Below the pieces are notes generated by a model. That model ran no database searches and was not told the DNA's origin. It saw only the letters and a list, made by a program, of their open reading frames with translations. 64,000 nt of DNA from positions 108,824 to 172,823 of the forward strand of contig NZ_QGGR01000018.1 in the NCBI RefSeq assembly GCF_003148685.1, read 5' to 3'. Shown here one piece after another: positions 40,593 to 49,561 of this stretch (position 1 is the first letter of the stretch; each line of letters opens with the position of its first letter). The DNA is from Actinoplanes xinjiangensis (lineage in GTDB: Bacteria; Actinomycetota; Actinomycetes; Mycobacteriales; Micromonosporaceae). A program made the position numbers and the translations under genes.

Positions 40593-42551
40593 ATGACGAC
40601 AGGTGTGGTGACGCCGGGCACAGTGTTGTGGGAGCCGCCGGCGGACATCCGGCAGACGTCCCGGATCGGGCACTATCTGGCGTGGCTGGAGTCCGAGCGG
40701 GGACTCGTCTTCGCCGACTACGCGGCCCTGTGGGAGTGGTCGGTCACCGATCTGCCCGCCTTCTGGCAGTCCATCTGGGACTGGTCCGGGGTGGTGTCGC
40801 ACGCGCCGGCGACGGCCGTGCTGGAGGCCGGGGGCATGCCGGGGGCGCGCTGGTTCCCCGGAGCCACGCTCAACTACGCCGAGAACGTGCTGCGCATGCC
40901 GGGCATCGCCGACGACGAGACGGTCGTTCACGCGTACTCCCAATCTCGTGAACCCGTCACCCTGACCGCCCGCAGCCTGCGGGAAGAGGTCCGGAGGGTC
41001 CGTGCCGGGCTGAAGGCCCGAGGGGTCGGGAAGGGTGACCGGGTCGCCGCCTACGCGCCGAACATCCCGGAGACCTACGTGCTGATGCTCGCCTCGGCGA
41101 GCCTCGGTGCGGTCTTCTCGTCGTGCGCGCCGGAGTTCGGCGCCCGCAGCGTGATCGACCGGTGGATCCAGATCGAGCCGAAGGTGCTGGTCGCGACCGA
41201 CGGGTACCGCTACGGCGACAAGGACGTCGACCGGCGCGCCGAGATCGCGGCGATCCGGGAGGCGATCCCGTCGATCGAGCACGTGGTCACCATCGGCTAC
41301 CTGAACCCGGGCGGGGACTGGGACGATCTCGGCGGCGACGATCCGCTGGAGTTCGAGCCGGTGCCGTTCGACCAGCCGCTCTACGTGCTCTACAGCTCCG
41401 GCACCACCGGCCTGCCCAAACCCATCGTGCACGGCCACGGCGGCATCCTCCTGGAGCACCTCAAGATCCTGGCGCTGCACCACGACCTGGGGCCCGGCGA
41501 CCGGTTCTTCTGGTTCACCACCACCGGCTGGATGATGTGGAACTACCTGGCCAGCGGCCCGGCCGTGGGCTCGGCGATCGTGCTCTTCGACGGCAATCCG
41601 GGCTGGCCCTCGCTGGACATGCTGTGGGAATTGGTGGACACGGCCGGCATCACCTACTTCGGCACCTCGGCCCCGTACCTGCTGGCCTGCCGCAAGGCCG
41701 GGCTCACCCCGCGGGTCGCGCTCAAGGGCCTCGGCTCGACCGGTGCGCCGCTGCCGCCGGAGGGCTGGGCCTGGGTGTACGAGGCGGTCGACCCCGGCCT
41801 GCACCTGGTGTCGCTGTCCGGCGGCACCGACGTGTGCACCGGCTTCGTCGGAGGAGTGCCGCTGCTGCCGGTACGGGCCGGCGTGATCAGCTGCCGTGCC
41901 CTGGGCGCGCGGGTGGAGGCGTACGACCCGGCGGGCCGGCCGGTCGTCGGTGAACTGGGTGAACTGGTGATCACCGCGCCGATGCCGAGCATGCCGGTCG
42001 GCTTCTGGAACGACCGGGACGGCTCCCGCTACCGGGAGGCCTACTTCGACGTCTTCCCCGGTGTGTGGCGGCACGGCGACTGGATCACCATCGGCCGCGA
42101 CGGCAGCTGTGTGATCACCGGCCGCTCGGACGCCACCCTCAACCGGGGCGGTGTGCGGCTCGGCACGGCCGAGTTCTACTCGGTGGTCGAGGCGCTGCCG
42201 GAGGTCGCCGACTCGCTGGTGGTGCACCTCGACAAACCTGACGACCCGAACGGCGAGCTACTGCTCTTCGTGGTGCTCACCGAGGGCACCGACCTCGACG
42301 ACGGGCTGCGCGCCCGCATTGCGAAAGAGCTCCGCGGCGCGCTCTCGCCCCGGCACGTGCCCGACGCCGCCCATCAGGTACGCGCTCTGCCACGCACCCT
42401 CTCCGGCAAGAAGCTGGAGGTGCCGGTGAAGCGGATCCTCACCGGCACCCCGGTGGAGTCGGCCGCGGCCAAGGGCGCCCTGGCCAACCCCGACTCCCTC
42501 ACCGCGTTCGCCGAGCTGTATGCGGAACGGGTCAGATCAGGGTCAGCGTGA
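40593..42551 (+). CDS. Acetoacetate-CoA ligase
   Basis: A 652-aa ANL-superfamily ligase activating acetoacetate (or a short 3-oxo acid) with ATP and CoA. Core motifs are seen: the P-loop-like A3 YSSGTTGLPKPIVHGHGG, A5-like SLSGGTDVCTGFVGG, A8-like RHGDWITIGRDGSCVITGRSD, and A10 PRTLSGKKLEVPVKRIL with the catalytic Lys. The N-terminal ACAS-type cap (LAWLESERGLVFADYAALWE) distinguishes the acetoacetyl-CoA synthetase branch from acetyl-CoA synthetase. I chose ATG 40593 because AAGG lies 7 bases upstream; GTG 40587 would overlap that site. The last 20 bases overlap the convergent TIGR03089 gene. Confidence 0.92.
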   Translation: MTTGVVTPGTVLWEPPADIRQTSRIGHYLAWLESERGLVFADYAALWEWSVTDLPAFWQSIWDWSGVVSHAPATAVLEAGGMPGARWFPGATLNYAENVLRMPGIADDETVVHAYSQSREPVTLTARSLREEVRRVRAGLKARGVGKGDRVAAYAPNIPETYVLMLASASLGAVFSSCAPEFGARSVIDRWIQIEPKVLVATDGYRYGDKDVDRRAEIAAIREAIPSIEHVVTIGYLNPGGDWDDLGGDDPLEFEPVPFDQPLYVLYSSGTTGLPKPIVHGHGGILLEHLKILALHHDLGPGDRFFWFTTTGWMMWNYLASGPAVGSAIVLFDGNPGWPSLDMLWELVDTAGITYFGTSAPYLLACRKAGLTPRVALKGLGSTGAPLPPEGWAWVYEAVDPGLHLVSLSGGTDVCTGFVGGVPLLPVRAGVISCRALGARVEAYDPAGRPVVGELGELVITAPMPSMPVGFWNDRDGSRYREAYFDVFPGVWRHGDWITIGRDGSCVITGRSDATLNRGGVRLGTAEFYSVVEALPEVADSLVVHLDKPDDPNGELLLFVVLTEGTDLDDGLRARIAKELRGALSPRHVPDAAHQVRALPRTLSGKKLEVPVKRILTGTPVESAAAKGALANPDSLTAFAELYAERVRSGSA

Positions 42552-43257
42552 CCTTCTCGGTGGCGGCCCGCGCCTCGGTCTTCGACTCGTCCAGGTTGGC
42601 GCAGAGCACGATCGAGGCGCCGGCCACCAGCGGGGCCAGCAGCCAGTCGTTCGCGTCCGGATAGAAGGCGGTGTCGATCAGCACCCGGGCGCCGGCCGTG
42701 ATGCCCAGCTCGGCGGCGCGCTCGACGGCCGCCTCGATGACGTCGTGGTGGCTCAGCTCGACGTACCCGGCCAGTGCCCGGTCGGCGGACCCGACCGGCT
42801 CGCCGCGGAAGTGGTCGCCGTGGTTGCGGACCTCGGTGACGTAGTCGGCGTACCCCTCGGGCGGGGTGCGCAGTGGCATGGCCAGCGGGAGCAGGCCGGT
42901 CGCGTAGCGGTCGAGGGTGGACCAGCCGGCCGCCCTCTCCACCAGCTCCGGCGTGGTGAAGAGCGCCTCGACCGGTTGCGGATCGCCGCCCAGATCGGCG
43001 GCCAGCCCGGCGGCCGACACACCGAGCAGCAGCGCGGCGGTCTGCCAGTGCGGCGGCAGCAGCAGGGCCACGGTGTCACCGTGGCCCAGGCCGACCCCGT
43101 CGACCAGCAGGTTCGCGGTCTTCGCCACCCAGTTGTCCAGGGTCGTCCCGGACAACTCGGTGCGGTCGCCGGTGGCATCGTCATACCAGGTCAGTAGCGG
43201 GGCGGCCGGGTCCCGCCCGACCGCCTTCGCGAAAACCTGCGGGATCGTCGTGTTCAT
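42532..43257 (-). CDS. TIGR03089 family protein (ANL-like N-terminal fragment family)
   Basis: A 241-aa actinobacterial protein of family TIGR03089, which resembles the N-terminal part of acyl-CoA synthetases but lacks the catalytic A3-A10 motifs (function unknown). Visible parallels: LLTWYDDATGDRTELSG, LDNWVAKTANLLVDG and GHGDTVALLLPPHW, like the LVTYRDL...ANAL...GDRVAILLPN pattern of ANL enzymes; then a divergent C-terminal half ending ATEKVTLTLI. ATG 43257 is the natural start of this family's conserved N-terminus. It is convergent with, and overlaps by 20 bases, the acetoacetate-CoA ligase gene. Confidence 0.88.
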   Translation of the reverse strand: MNTTIPQVFAKAVGRDPAAPLLTWYDDATGDRTELSGTTLDNWVAKTANLLVDGVGLGHGDTVALLLPPHWQTAALLLGVSAAGLAADLGGDPQPVEALFTTPELVERAAGWSTLDRYATGLLPLAMPLRTPPEGYADYVTEVRNHGDHFRGEPVGSADRALAGYVELSHHDVIEAAVERAAELGITAGARVLIDTAFYPDANDWLLAPLVAGASIVLCANLDESKTEARAATEKVTLTLI

Positions 43258-43440
43258 CGCTTCACAGCGTAGGCGGATCACGCACAGTAATGGCCTCGGA
43301 AGGTCCGCAACGATCGGCAGTGTCGCGGACACCTTCGTGAAGCCTTCCCGGCGTACCCTCGAACCGTCGGTGGTCCCACTGCCGTACAGGTATGGCAGAA
43401 CCACCGCATCGGTACGTCAGAGCTGCCAAGGAGATGCCTC

Positions 43441-44586
43441 GTGACCCCCGGTCGCCCCCCGCGAGTGCTCGTCGACGCCACCAGCGTCCCCGCTGACCGA
43501 GGTGGAGTCGGCAGATACGTCGACGGGCTTCTCGGCGCGCTGGGGCAGCAGAGCCCCGGCCACGTCGAGCTGGCTGTCGTGTCCCAACGATCGGATGCGG
43601 AGCGTTACCGCCGCATGCTGCCCGGAGCCGAGGTCATCCCCGGTCCGGCGGCGATCGTGCACCGCCCGGCCCGTCTGGCCTGGGAGCAGACCGGACTGCC
43701 GCTGCTCGCCCAGCAGGTCGGCGCGGATGTGCTGCACGCGCCGTTCTACACGTGCCCGCTGCGGGCCGGCTGCCCGGTGACGGTCACGGTGCACGACGCG
43801 ACCTTCTTCACCGAGCCCGAGCACTACGACAACACCAAGCGGACCTTCTTCCGCAGTGCCATCAAGACGTCACTGCGCCGGGCCGCCCGGGTGATCGTGC
43901 CCAGCAAGGCCACCCGCGACGAGCTGATCCGCCTCCTCGACGCCGACCCGACGAAGATCGACGTGGCCTATCACGGCGTCGACCAAACGGCCTTCCACGC
44001 GCCGGGTGAGGACGAGAAGGCGCGGGTCCGGGCCCGGCTCGGTCTGGGCGACTCCGGCTACGTGGCGTTCCTCGGCGCCAAGGAGCCCCGCAAGAACGTG
44101 CCGAACCTGATCCGGGGCTGGGCCCGGGCGGTGGCCGACTGGCCGCGCCCGCCGGCTCTGGTGATCGCCGGCGGTCAGGGCCACGACGACGACATCGACC
44201 GCGCGGTGGCCGAGGTCCCGGCCCACCTGCGGCTGCTGCGACCAGGCTATCTGCGGTATGCGGATCTGCCCGGCTTCCTCGGCGGCGCCCTGGTGGCCTG
44301 CTACCCGTCCTTCGGTGAGGGGTTCGGGCTGCCGATCCTGGAGGCGATGGCCTGCGGCACTCCGGTGCTCACCACGCCCCGCCTGTCCCTGCCCGAGGTC
44401 GGCGGTGACGCCGTCGCCTACACGACCGAGGCGCCCGAACGGATCGCCGAGGACCTCGCGGACCTGCTGCACGACGCGGAGCGCCGGGGCACGCTGGCCA
44501 AGGCCGGCTTCGATCGGGCGAAAGAGTTCACCTGGGAATCCAGCGCGGAGGTACATGTAACAACGTGGAATCGGGTTACATCTTGA
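43441..44586 (+). CDS. Glycosyltransferase family 4 (probable mannosyltransferase)
   Basis: A 381-aa GT-B glycosyltransferase. The N-terminal acceptor domain starts RVLVDATSVPADRGGVGRY (Gly-rich loop); the C-terminal donor domain contains AFLGAKEPRKNVPNLIRGWA, and the EX7E-type motif appears in PSFGEGFGLPILEAMACGTP (Glu pair binding the nucleotide sugar). A GDP-mannose donor is likely because the next gene makes GDP-mannose, 22 bases downstream (inference). The GTG start follows AAGGAG by about 9 bases. No signal peptide or TM helix, so cytosolic or peripheral on the membrane. It occupies the place held by wbbL1 in mycobacteria but is a different GT family. Confidence 0.92.
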   Translation: MTPGRPPRVLVDATSVPADRGGVGRYVDGLLGALGQQSPGHVELAVVSQRSDAERYRRMLPGAEVIPGPAAIVHRPARLAWEQTGLPLLAQQVGADVLHAPFYTCPLRAGCPVTVTVHDATFFTEPEHYDNTKRTFFRSAIKTSLRRAARVIVPSKATRDELIRLLDADPTKIDVAYHGVDQTAFHAPGEDEKARVRARLGLGDSGYVAFLGAKEPRKNVPNLIRGWARAVADWPRPPALVIAGGQGHDDDIDRAVAEVPAHLRLLRPGYLRYADLPGFLGGALVACYPSFGEGFGLPILEAMACGTPVLTTPRLSLPEVGGDAVAYTTEAPERIAEDLADLLHDAERRGTLAKAGFDRAKEFTWESSAEVHVTTWNRVTS

Positions 44587-44594
44587 TCATCAAC

Positions 44595-44600
44595 TAAACT
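44595..44600 (+). promoter_or_regulatory. Putative -10 box (TAAACT), leaderless manC
   Basis: TAAACT ends 8 bases before the ATG at 44609, which has no ribosome site. The 60 bases upstream are AT-richer than the coding context. Confidence 0.4.
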
Positions 44601-44608
44601 TTCCGCGC

Positions 44609-45727
44609 ATGAGCGACGAACAGGCCGTGTTGTACGGAGTGGTTCTTGCCGGGGGCACCGGAACCCGTCTCTGGCCACTGTCCCGCGCCGGTCATCCCAA
44701 GTTCCTGCATCCACTGACCGGCACCGAGGCATCCCTTCTCCAGGCCACGGTCGACCGGCTGGACACTCTCGCGTCCCCCGATCGGGTTTTCGTGGTGACC
44801 GGCGTGGCCCATGCCGCCGCGGTGTCCCGGCAGCTCGCGACGATGCCCGAGGAGAACGTGCTCATCGAGCCGTCCCCGCGGGACTCGTGTGCGGCGATCG
44901 CCCTGGCGGCCGCGGTGATCGCCCGGCGCAACCCGGAGGCGATCATGGGCTCCTTCGCGTCCGATCACCTGATCGCCGACAAGGAGGCTTTCGCCGCCGT
45001 CATCCGCCAGGCGATGACCGGTGCGAGCCAGGGCCTGCTGATGACCCTCGGGATCACCCCGACCAGGCCCGAGACCGGGTACGGCTACCTCCAGTGCGGC
45101 GCCTCGGTCGGTGCCGGCCCGCTGCTGAAGGTCGAGGAGTTCAAGGAGAAGCCGTCGTACGACGTGGCCGAGAGCTACGTGAAGTCCGGCAACTATCTGT
45201 GGAACGCCGGCATGTTCGTCTGGCGGGTGGACGCCTTCCTGTCCGAGCTGCACCGGCAGCAGCCGCAGCTCGCCGCCGGAGTCAGCCGGATCGCCTCGGC
45301 CTGGGGGACCGCCGACCAGGAGGAGGTCATGGGTGACGTCTGGCCGACGCTGCCGAAGATCTCCGTCGACTACGCGGTGATGGAGGGCGCGGCCGCGGTC
45401 GGCCGGGTCGGCACCGTGCCCGGCGACTTCGGGTGGAACGACGTCGGCGACTTCCACACCCTCGGCGAGGTGCTCACCGCCGACCAGGCCGGCAACGTGG
45501 TCGTCGGCCAGGACACCGGCGGCGAGCGGCCCACCGTGCTGCTGCGCGAGACCGAGGGCCTCGTCGTCGTCCCGTCCTCCGGCCGTCTGGTCGCCGCGAT
45601 GGGTGTGCGTGACCTGATCATCGTCGACACGCCGGACGCCGTCCTGGTCTGCCCGCGTGAGCGTGCCCAGGAGGTCAAGCAGCTCGTCGACCACCTCAAG
45701 GAACTCGGCCAGCACGGCTACATCTAG
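44609..45727 (+). CDS. manC: Mannose-1-phosphate guanylyltransferase
   Basis: A 372-aa nucleotidyltransferase making GDP-mannose from mannose-1-phosphate and GTP. The signature VLAGGTGTRLWPLSRAGHPK (nucleotide binding; Arg and Lys for catalysis) is at the N-terminus, with PRDSCAAIALAAAVIARR, FASDHLIAD, ETGYGYLQCG, KVEEFKEKPS and WNAGMFVWR following in standard order, and the C-terminal left-handed beta-helix part (DFGWNDVGDFHTLGEVL). Together with manA and manB at 59-63 kb it completes the fructose-6-phosphate to GDP-mannose route. It directly follows the glycosyltransferase. An inverted repeat terminates it. Confidence 0.95.
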   Translation: MSDEQAVLYGVVLAGGTGTRLWPLSRAGHPKFLHPLTGTEASLLQATVDRLDTLASPDRVFVVTGVAHAAAVSRQLATMPEENVLIEPSPRDSCAAIALAAAVIARRNPEAIMGSFASDHLIADKEAFAAVIRQAMTGASQGLLMTLGITPTRPETGYGYLQCGASVGAGPLLKVEEFKEKPSYDVAESYVKSGNYLWNAGMFVWRVDAFLSELHRQQPQLAAGVSRIASAWGTADQEEVMGDVWPTLPKISVDYAVMEGAAAVGRVGTVPGDFGWNDVGDFHTLGEVLTADQAGNVVVGQDTGGERPTVLLRETEGLVVVPSSGRLVAAMGVRDLIIVDTPDAVLVCPRERAQEVKQLVDHLKELGQHGYI

Positions 45728-45756
45728 AGGCCGTCCGGTTCTGCGGGCCGGTACCT

Positions 45757-45805
45757 CGATCTTGTGAAGTCCGCGATGACGGTACGACCGGACTTCACAG
45801 GATCG
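45757..45805. terminator. Terminator hairpin between manC and NUDIX gene
   Basis: A 17-bp stem (CGATCTTGTGAAGTCCG with a complement carrying one G-T pair) and a 15-base loop between two convergent genes. Confidence 0.65.
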
Positions 45806-45812
45806 GGGCAGG

Positions 45813-46370
45813 TCAGCGAAGGCGCGTCAGCGCCGGGGCGATCTGCTGGACCGTGCCGGAGGCCAGGGGTGACGGCAGCGCGTCCGGCCGGAACCATCGC
45901 AGGTCCGAGGACTCCTCGCTGATCCGCTCCACGCTGCCGGCCGGGGCCCGCAGCAGGAACCGCACGTCGTAGTGGACCGACGGCTCGGCCGGAGCGCCGT
46001 CCCGCGGGCCGCACCGGACCTCGTGGACGTCGATGTCGATCGGCGTCGTGTCGAGGATCAGGCCGGAGATGCCGGACTCCTCGGTCGCCTCCCGGAAGGC
46101 GGCCGCGGCCAGCGTCGTGTCGCCCTCCTCGCAGTGCCCGCCCAGCTGCATCCACAGGTTGAGCCGGCCGTGCAGGCAGAGCAGGATCCGGCTGTCCTCG
46201 CCGACGATCAGGGCGCTGGCCGTCACGTGACCGGCCCGGTGGGCACGGGTCATCGCCGCCGGGCCGTCGGCGAGCAGGTCCAGCGTGCGCTTGCGGGCCA
46301 GTTCGGCGTGGTCGGAGGTGGCCGTCCAGGTACTCAGGACGTCGACGGCGTTCTCGTAGAGGGCGGTCAT
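45813..46370 (-). CDS. NUDIX hydrolase
   Basis: A 185-aa NUDIX-fold pyrophosphatase. The Nudix box is seen as GGHCEEGDTTLAAAAFREAT followed by EESGI. It is slightly atypical: Asp replaces the first Glu and there is one extra residue before the REXXEE core, a variant common in actinomycete NUDIX proteins. The substrate (nucleotide sugar, cofactor or damaged nucleotide) cannot be read. Its ATG overlaps the fbiB stop by 4 bases (ATGA), making it the third gene of the fbiA-fbiB-NUDIX operon; a link to F420 or GDP-sugar housekeeping is possible. Confidence 0.9.
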   Translation of the reverse strand: MTALYENAVDVLSTWTATSDHAELARKRTLDLLADGPAAMTRAHRAGHVTASALIVGEDSRILLCLHGRLNLWMQLGGHCEEGDTTLAAAAFREATEESGISGLILDTTPIDIDVHEVRCGPRDGAPAEPSVHYDVRFLLRAPAGSVERISEESSDLRWFRPDALPSPLASGTVQQIAPALTRLR

Positions 46371-47485
46371 CGCGGTGCTCCGTAGGTGAGGGTCACGCCC
46401 TCGTCGTCGACGACGACGGTGGTCCCGATGCCCTCCGCGGCTAGGGCGGCCCGCACCCGATGGGCATCGGCGCCGGTGCGGATCAGCGCGGCCGCTCCGT
46501 CACCGGCGGGCGTGAGCCGGATGCCGTCGCCCACCCGCAGACTCGACACCAGCACTCCGTCGGTCGTCCGGAGAGCGCGGGCGACGGCGGCCGGATCAAC
46601 GGCCGGTGCGGCAGCGGCCACCCCGGACCGGGGCGCCGGGGGCACGGTCCCGGCGAGCGGCGGGCCGGGGAGGGCGGCGGCGGCCCGGAGGCCTTCGGCG
46701 CGGGCCTCGGCGGTGCCGAGGCTGAACATGTCGCTCTCGGCGTCACGGATCAGGACGGCCGCCCCGGAGCCCTCACCGGACCGCGGGTAGCCCCGGACCA
46801 CGGCCACCGGCACCCGGTCACACTTGCCCTTGACCAGTTCGGCCGCGGCCGCCAGCTCGTCGACCACCGCCATCTGGGTCAGGGACAGCTCGTTACCGTA
46901 CGGATCGACCTGTCCCCGATGGTCGAGCAGCGCCTCGATCCCGGCCGCGCCCAGCGCCACGTCGGTCAGGCCGTTGCGCCACGCCCGGCCCATCGTGTCG
47001 GAGACGACGATCACCACGTCGAGCCCACGGGCCAGCAGATCGGCGCGCAACCGGCGGGCCGACGCGTCCGGATCCTCGGGAAGCAGTACGAGATGGGTCT
47101 TGTCCACGTTCGACGCGTCGATGCCGGCGGCCGCCATCACGAAACCGTGGTGGGTCTGCACGATCGAGGTGGGGCCGCGGCGGGCCACCACCCGGGCGGT
47201 CTCGCCGTCGAGCACCCGCTGCCGGGCCTCCTCGCGCTCCGGCCCGTCCGCCGGGACCTCGACCAGGCGGCCCTCCGCCTTGGACACGATCTTGCTGGTC
47301 ACCACGAGGACGTCGCCGTCGGTGATCCACGGCGCCGCGCCGACGATCAGCTGGGCCAGGTCGTCACCGGCCGTCACGTCACCGATCCCGCGGACCGGCA
47401 GGATCTCCAGGCCGCCGGCCGGGCCACCGGAAGAGCCGCCGGCCGGGCCGGCGGAAGCGCGGTCGCCGGCCGTGCCGTCGGTCAT
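46367..47485 (-). CDS. fbiB: Coenzyme F420:L-glutamate ligase, short form without nitroreductase domain
   Basis: FbiB adds gamma-linked glutamates to F420-0 using GTP. The 372-aa product has the complete CofE-type ligase domain (about 25-250): LPVRGIGDVTAGDDL, LVVTSKIVSKAEGR, SDTMGRAWRNGLTDVALG, DPYGNELSLTQMAVVDELA and DRVPVAVVRG, with metal-binding Asp/Glu. Full-length actinobacterial FbiB (about 450 aa) carries a C-terminal FMN nitroreductase domain that reduces dehydro-F420-0; here only about 80 residues (LRTTDGVLVSSLRVGDG ... VVVDDEGVTLTY) of a different small domain follow an Ala/Pro linker. The ATG overlaps the fbiA stop (ATGA). An upstream extension of the frame lies antiparallel in fbiA and is not real. 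Confidence 0.93.
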   Translation of the reverse strand: MTDGTAGDRASAGPAGGSSGGPAGGLEILPVRGIGDVTAGDDLAQLIVGAAPWITDGDVLVVTSKIVSKAEGRLVEVPADGPEREEARQRVLDGETARVVARRGPTSIVQTHHGFVMAAAGIDASNVDKTHLVLLPEDPDASARRLRADLLARGLDVVIVVSDTMGRAWRNGLTDVALGAAGIEALLDHRGQVDPYGNELSLTQMAVVDELAAAAELVKGKCDRVPVAVVRGYPRSGEGSGAAVLIRDAESDMFSLGTAEARAEGLRAAAALPGPPLAGTVPPAPRSGVAAAAPAVDPAAVARALRTTDGVLVSSLRVGDGIRLTPAGDGAAALIRTGADAHRVRAALAAEGIGTTVVVDDEGVTLTYGAPR

Positions 47486-48432
47486 CGGGCCAGCTCCAGC
47501 GCGTCGGCGACCATCCGGGCGGTGGCGTCCTCGTCGCGCATCCACAGCGGCACCGCACGGGTCCGCACGCCGGGCACCCGGGCGTCCTCGTCGGAGGTGT
47601 CGACCAGCCAGCCGTCCAGCAGGCCGCCGTCGGCGCGTGGGCCATACATCCGGCCGACTCCGGCCGCGCTGACCTCGACCTCCAGGGTGGCCAGGCACTT
47701 GTCGGCCATCCCGCGGACCGGGGAGCCGCCGATGATCGGGGACACGCCCACCACCGGTGCCGCAGCGTTCGCCACGGCCTCCTTGAGCGCGGGCACGGCC
47801 AGGATCGGGGCGATGCTGACCACCGGATTGCTCGGGGCGACCAGGATCACATCGGCTGCCGCGATCGCGTCCAGGACGCCGGCGGCCGGTTTCGCGGCGT
47901 CGGCGCCACGGAAGACGAAGTTGTGCGTCGGCACGTCGCCGCGGTGGCGGACCCACCACTCCTGGAAGTGGATCGCCTTGCGCTCGCCGTCGACGTCCAC
48001 GACCACGTGGGTCTCCAGGCGGTCGTCGGTGGCCGGGAGCAGGGTGATGCCGGGCTGCCAGCGCTCGCAGAGGGCCGCGGTGACCGCGGAGAGCGGATAG
48101 CCTGCGTTCAGCATGGTGGTGCGCACCAGGTGGGTGGCGGTGTCCTTGTCGCCGAGACCGAACCAGGACGGCTCCACCCCGTACTTCGCCAGCTCGTCCT
48201 TGACCACCCAGGTCTCGCCGACCCGGCCCCAGCCGCGCTCGGGGTCGGCGGCGCCGCCCAACGTATACATGACGGAGTCCAGGTCGGGGCAGATCTGGAG
48301 GCCGTGCATGCGCACGTCATCGCCGACATTGACGACCGCCGTCACCTCCGCGCCGACGGCTCGGGCGTGAGCACGCACGCCGAGAAGGAAACGGGCACCG
48401 CCGATGCCCCCGGTCAGGACCACGATCCGCAT
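47482..48432 (-). CDS. fbiA: 2-phospho-L-lactate (phosphoenolpyruvyl) transferase of F420 synthesis
   Basis: FbiA/CofD transfers the phospho(enol)pyruvate/lactate moiety from its guanylyl carrier to Fo, giving (dehydro-)F420-0. The 316-aa protein shows the CofD pattern: VVLTGGIGGARFLLG at the start, NVGDDVRMHGLQICPDLDS (metal and Fo binding), LGDKDTATHLVRT, and LVAPSNPVVSIAPILAV. It is the first gene of the overlapping fbiA-fbiB-NUDIX unit. ATG 48432 is supported by the match of the conserved N-terminus. It is divergent from a membrane-protein gene that leads to fbiC. Confidence 0.95.
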   Translation of the reverse strand: MRIVVLTGGIGGARFLLGVRAHARAVGAEVTAVVNVGDDVRMHGLQICPDLDSVMYTLGGAADPERGWGRVGETWVVKDELAKYGVEPSWFGLGDKDTATHLVRTTMLNAGYPLSAVTAALCERWQPGITLLPATDDRLETHVVVDVDGERKAIHFQEWWVRHRGDVPTHNFVFRGADAAKPAAGVLDAIAAADVILVAPSNPVVSIAPILAVPALKEAVANAAAPVVGVSPIIGGSPVRGMADKCLATLEVEVSAAGVGRMYGPRADGGLLDGWLVDTSDEDARVPGVRTRAVPLWMRDEDATARMVADALELAR

Positions 48433-48523
48433 GACCCCATCCTCGCGCACCCGCGCCGTCGCCTCGGGCGGCGGGTATCGGTTTACTCTGTGCCGACCTC
48501 GACCAACCGCACCGGGAGCAACT

Positions 48524-49426
48524 GTGACGACATCACCGCAGCCGGATCCGGCCGCCGAGAAGACCATCGGGCAGTATCTGCGGCCCCTGCGCGACCTGGC
48601 CGTCTGGGCCCTGATCGCGGCGCCGGCCGTGTTCCTGTTCGTCGCCGTGATCAGCCTGTTCGGGGGCGACTTCACCGCGCGGACCCAGTACAGCTTCGGC
48701 GCCTTCGTGAACCTCGAGACGATCTTCTTCCCGCTCGCCGCCGTGCTGCTGTCGCTGGGTGTCAAGCCGGTCCACCCGAAAGCGCGGTTGATCACCATGC
48801 TGGCCCTCGGGGAGTACGCGGTGGCGTCCTTCTTCGGGGTGATCTTCGGACTGCTCTTCGGGGTGAGCGGGATCGCCGCCCAGGACGCCGCGTCAGCCTT
48901 CAACGCGCTGCTGGTCCGGGTCGCGTGGCTCGCGGTGCTCGGGATGGCCGGTTACGCGATCCTCCAGATCTGGCTCGGCTTCTACCCGACGGTCAAGCCG
49001 CAGCCGGGCGTCTACGGCCAGCCGTACCAGCACCAGCCGCAGCAGTACGGCCCGCCGCCCGGCTACGGCCCGCAGCCGCCGTACGGCGCTCCCGCCCCCG
49101 GTCAGCAGCCGCCGTACGCCGCGCCCGGTCAGCAGCCCTACGGCGGCGCCGCCCCCGGTCCGGTCCCGCCGGGTACCCCCACCCCGCCGCCGGTCGCCAC
49201 GCAGCCGTTCAGCGTGCCGCCGGCGACCTACGGGCAGTACCCGGCCGTGCAGCCGCCCGTGTGGGGTGCCGCATCGCCGCCTCCGCCCTACGCCGAGCCC
49301 ACCCAGCCGGTGCCGCCGCCCGCCCCGCCGGTCCCGTCCGCACCGCCGGCGTCCGACCGCACCGCCGTGCTGCCCGATGACCGTCCCGGCTTCGGCCCGG
49401 CCGCCGAGGACCCGCCCCGCCAGTGA
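48524..49426 (+). CDS. Four-TM membrane protein with Pro/Gln/Tyr-rich tail
   Basis: A 300-aa protein of unknown function. Four hydrophobic segments lie in the N-terminal half (about 25-50, 65-85, 95-125, 135-155). The tail from about 165 is low-complexity, with GQPYQHQPQQYGPPPGYGPQ-type repeats, and ends with SDRTAVLPDDRPGFG. Such tails occur on many actinobacterial membrane proteins and may mediate clustering. The GTG start follows GGGAG. It lies between divergent fbiA and downstream fbiC, but nothing ties it to F420 chemistry except position. Confidence 0.75.
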   Translation: MTTSPQPDPAAEKTIGQYLRPLRDLAVWALIAAPAVFLFVAVISLFGGDFTARTQYSFGAFVNLETIFFPLAAVLLSLGVKPVHPKARLITMLALGEYAVASFFGVIFGLLFGVSGIAAQDAASAFNALLVRVAWLAVLGMAGYAILQIWLGFYPTVKPQPGVYGQPYQHQPQQYGPPPGYGPQPPYGAPAPGQQPPYAAPGQQPYGGAAPGPVPPGTPTPPPVATQPFSVPPATYGQYPAVQPPVWGAASPPPPYAEPTQPVPPPAPPVPSAPPASDRTAVLPDDRPGFGPAAEDPPRQ

Positions 49427-49548
49427 GACCCGGCCACCCCCGTATCAGGGCCGGCGGAAGAGCCCGATAACGGCCAGACGGGCCCGGATCGTGTCCCAGG
49501 ACACGTTCCGGGCCGGTGAGCACAGCGGCAGCCGAAACGAATCGGGCC

Positions 49549-49554
49549 TAGGCT
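49549..49554 (+). promoter_or_regulatory. Putative -10 box (TAGGCT), leaderless fbiC
   Basis: TAGGCT ends 7 bases before GTG 49562 and no ribosome site is present. This decides the start of fbiC. Confidence 0.42.
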
Positions 49555-49561
49555 GCTTTGC

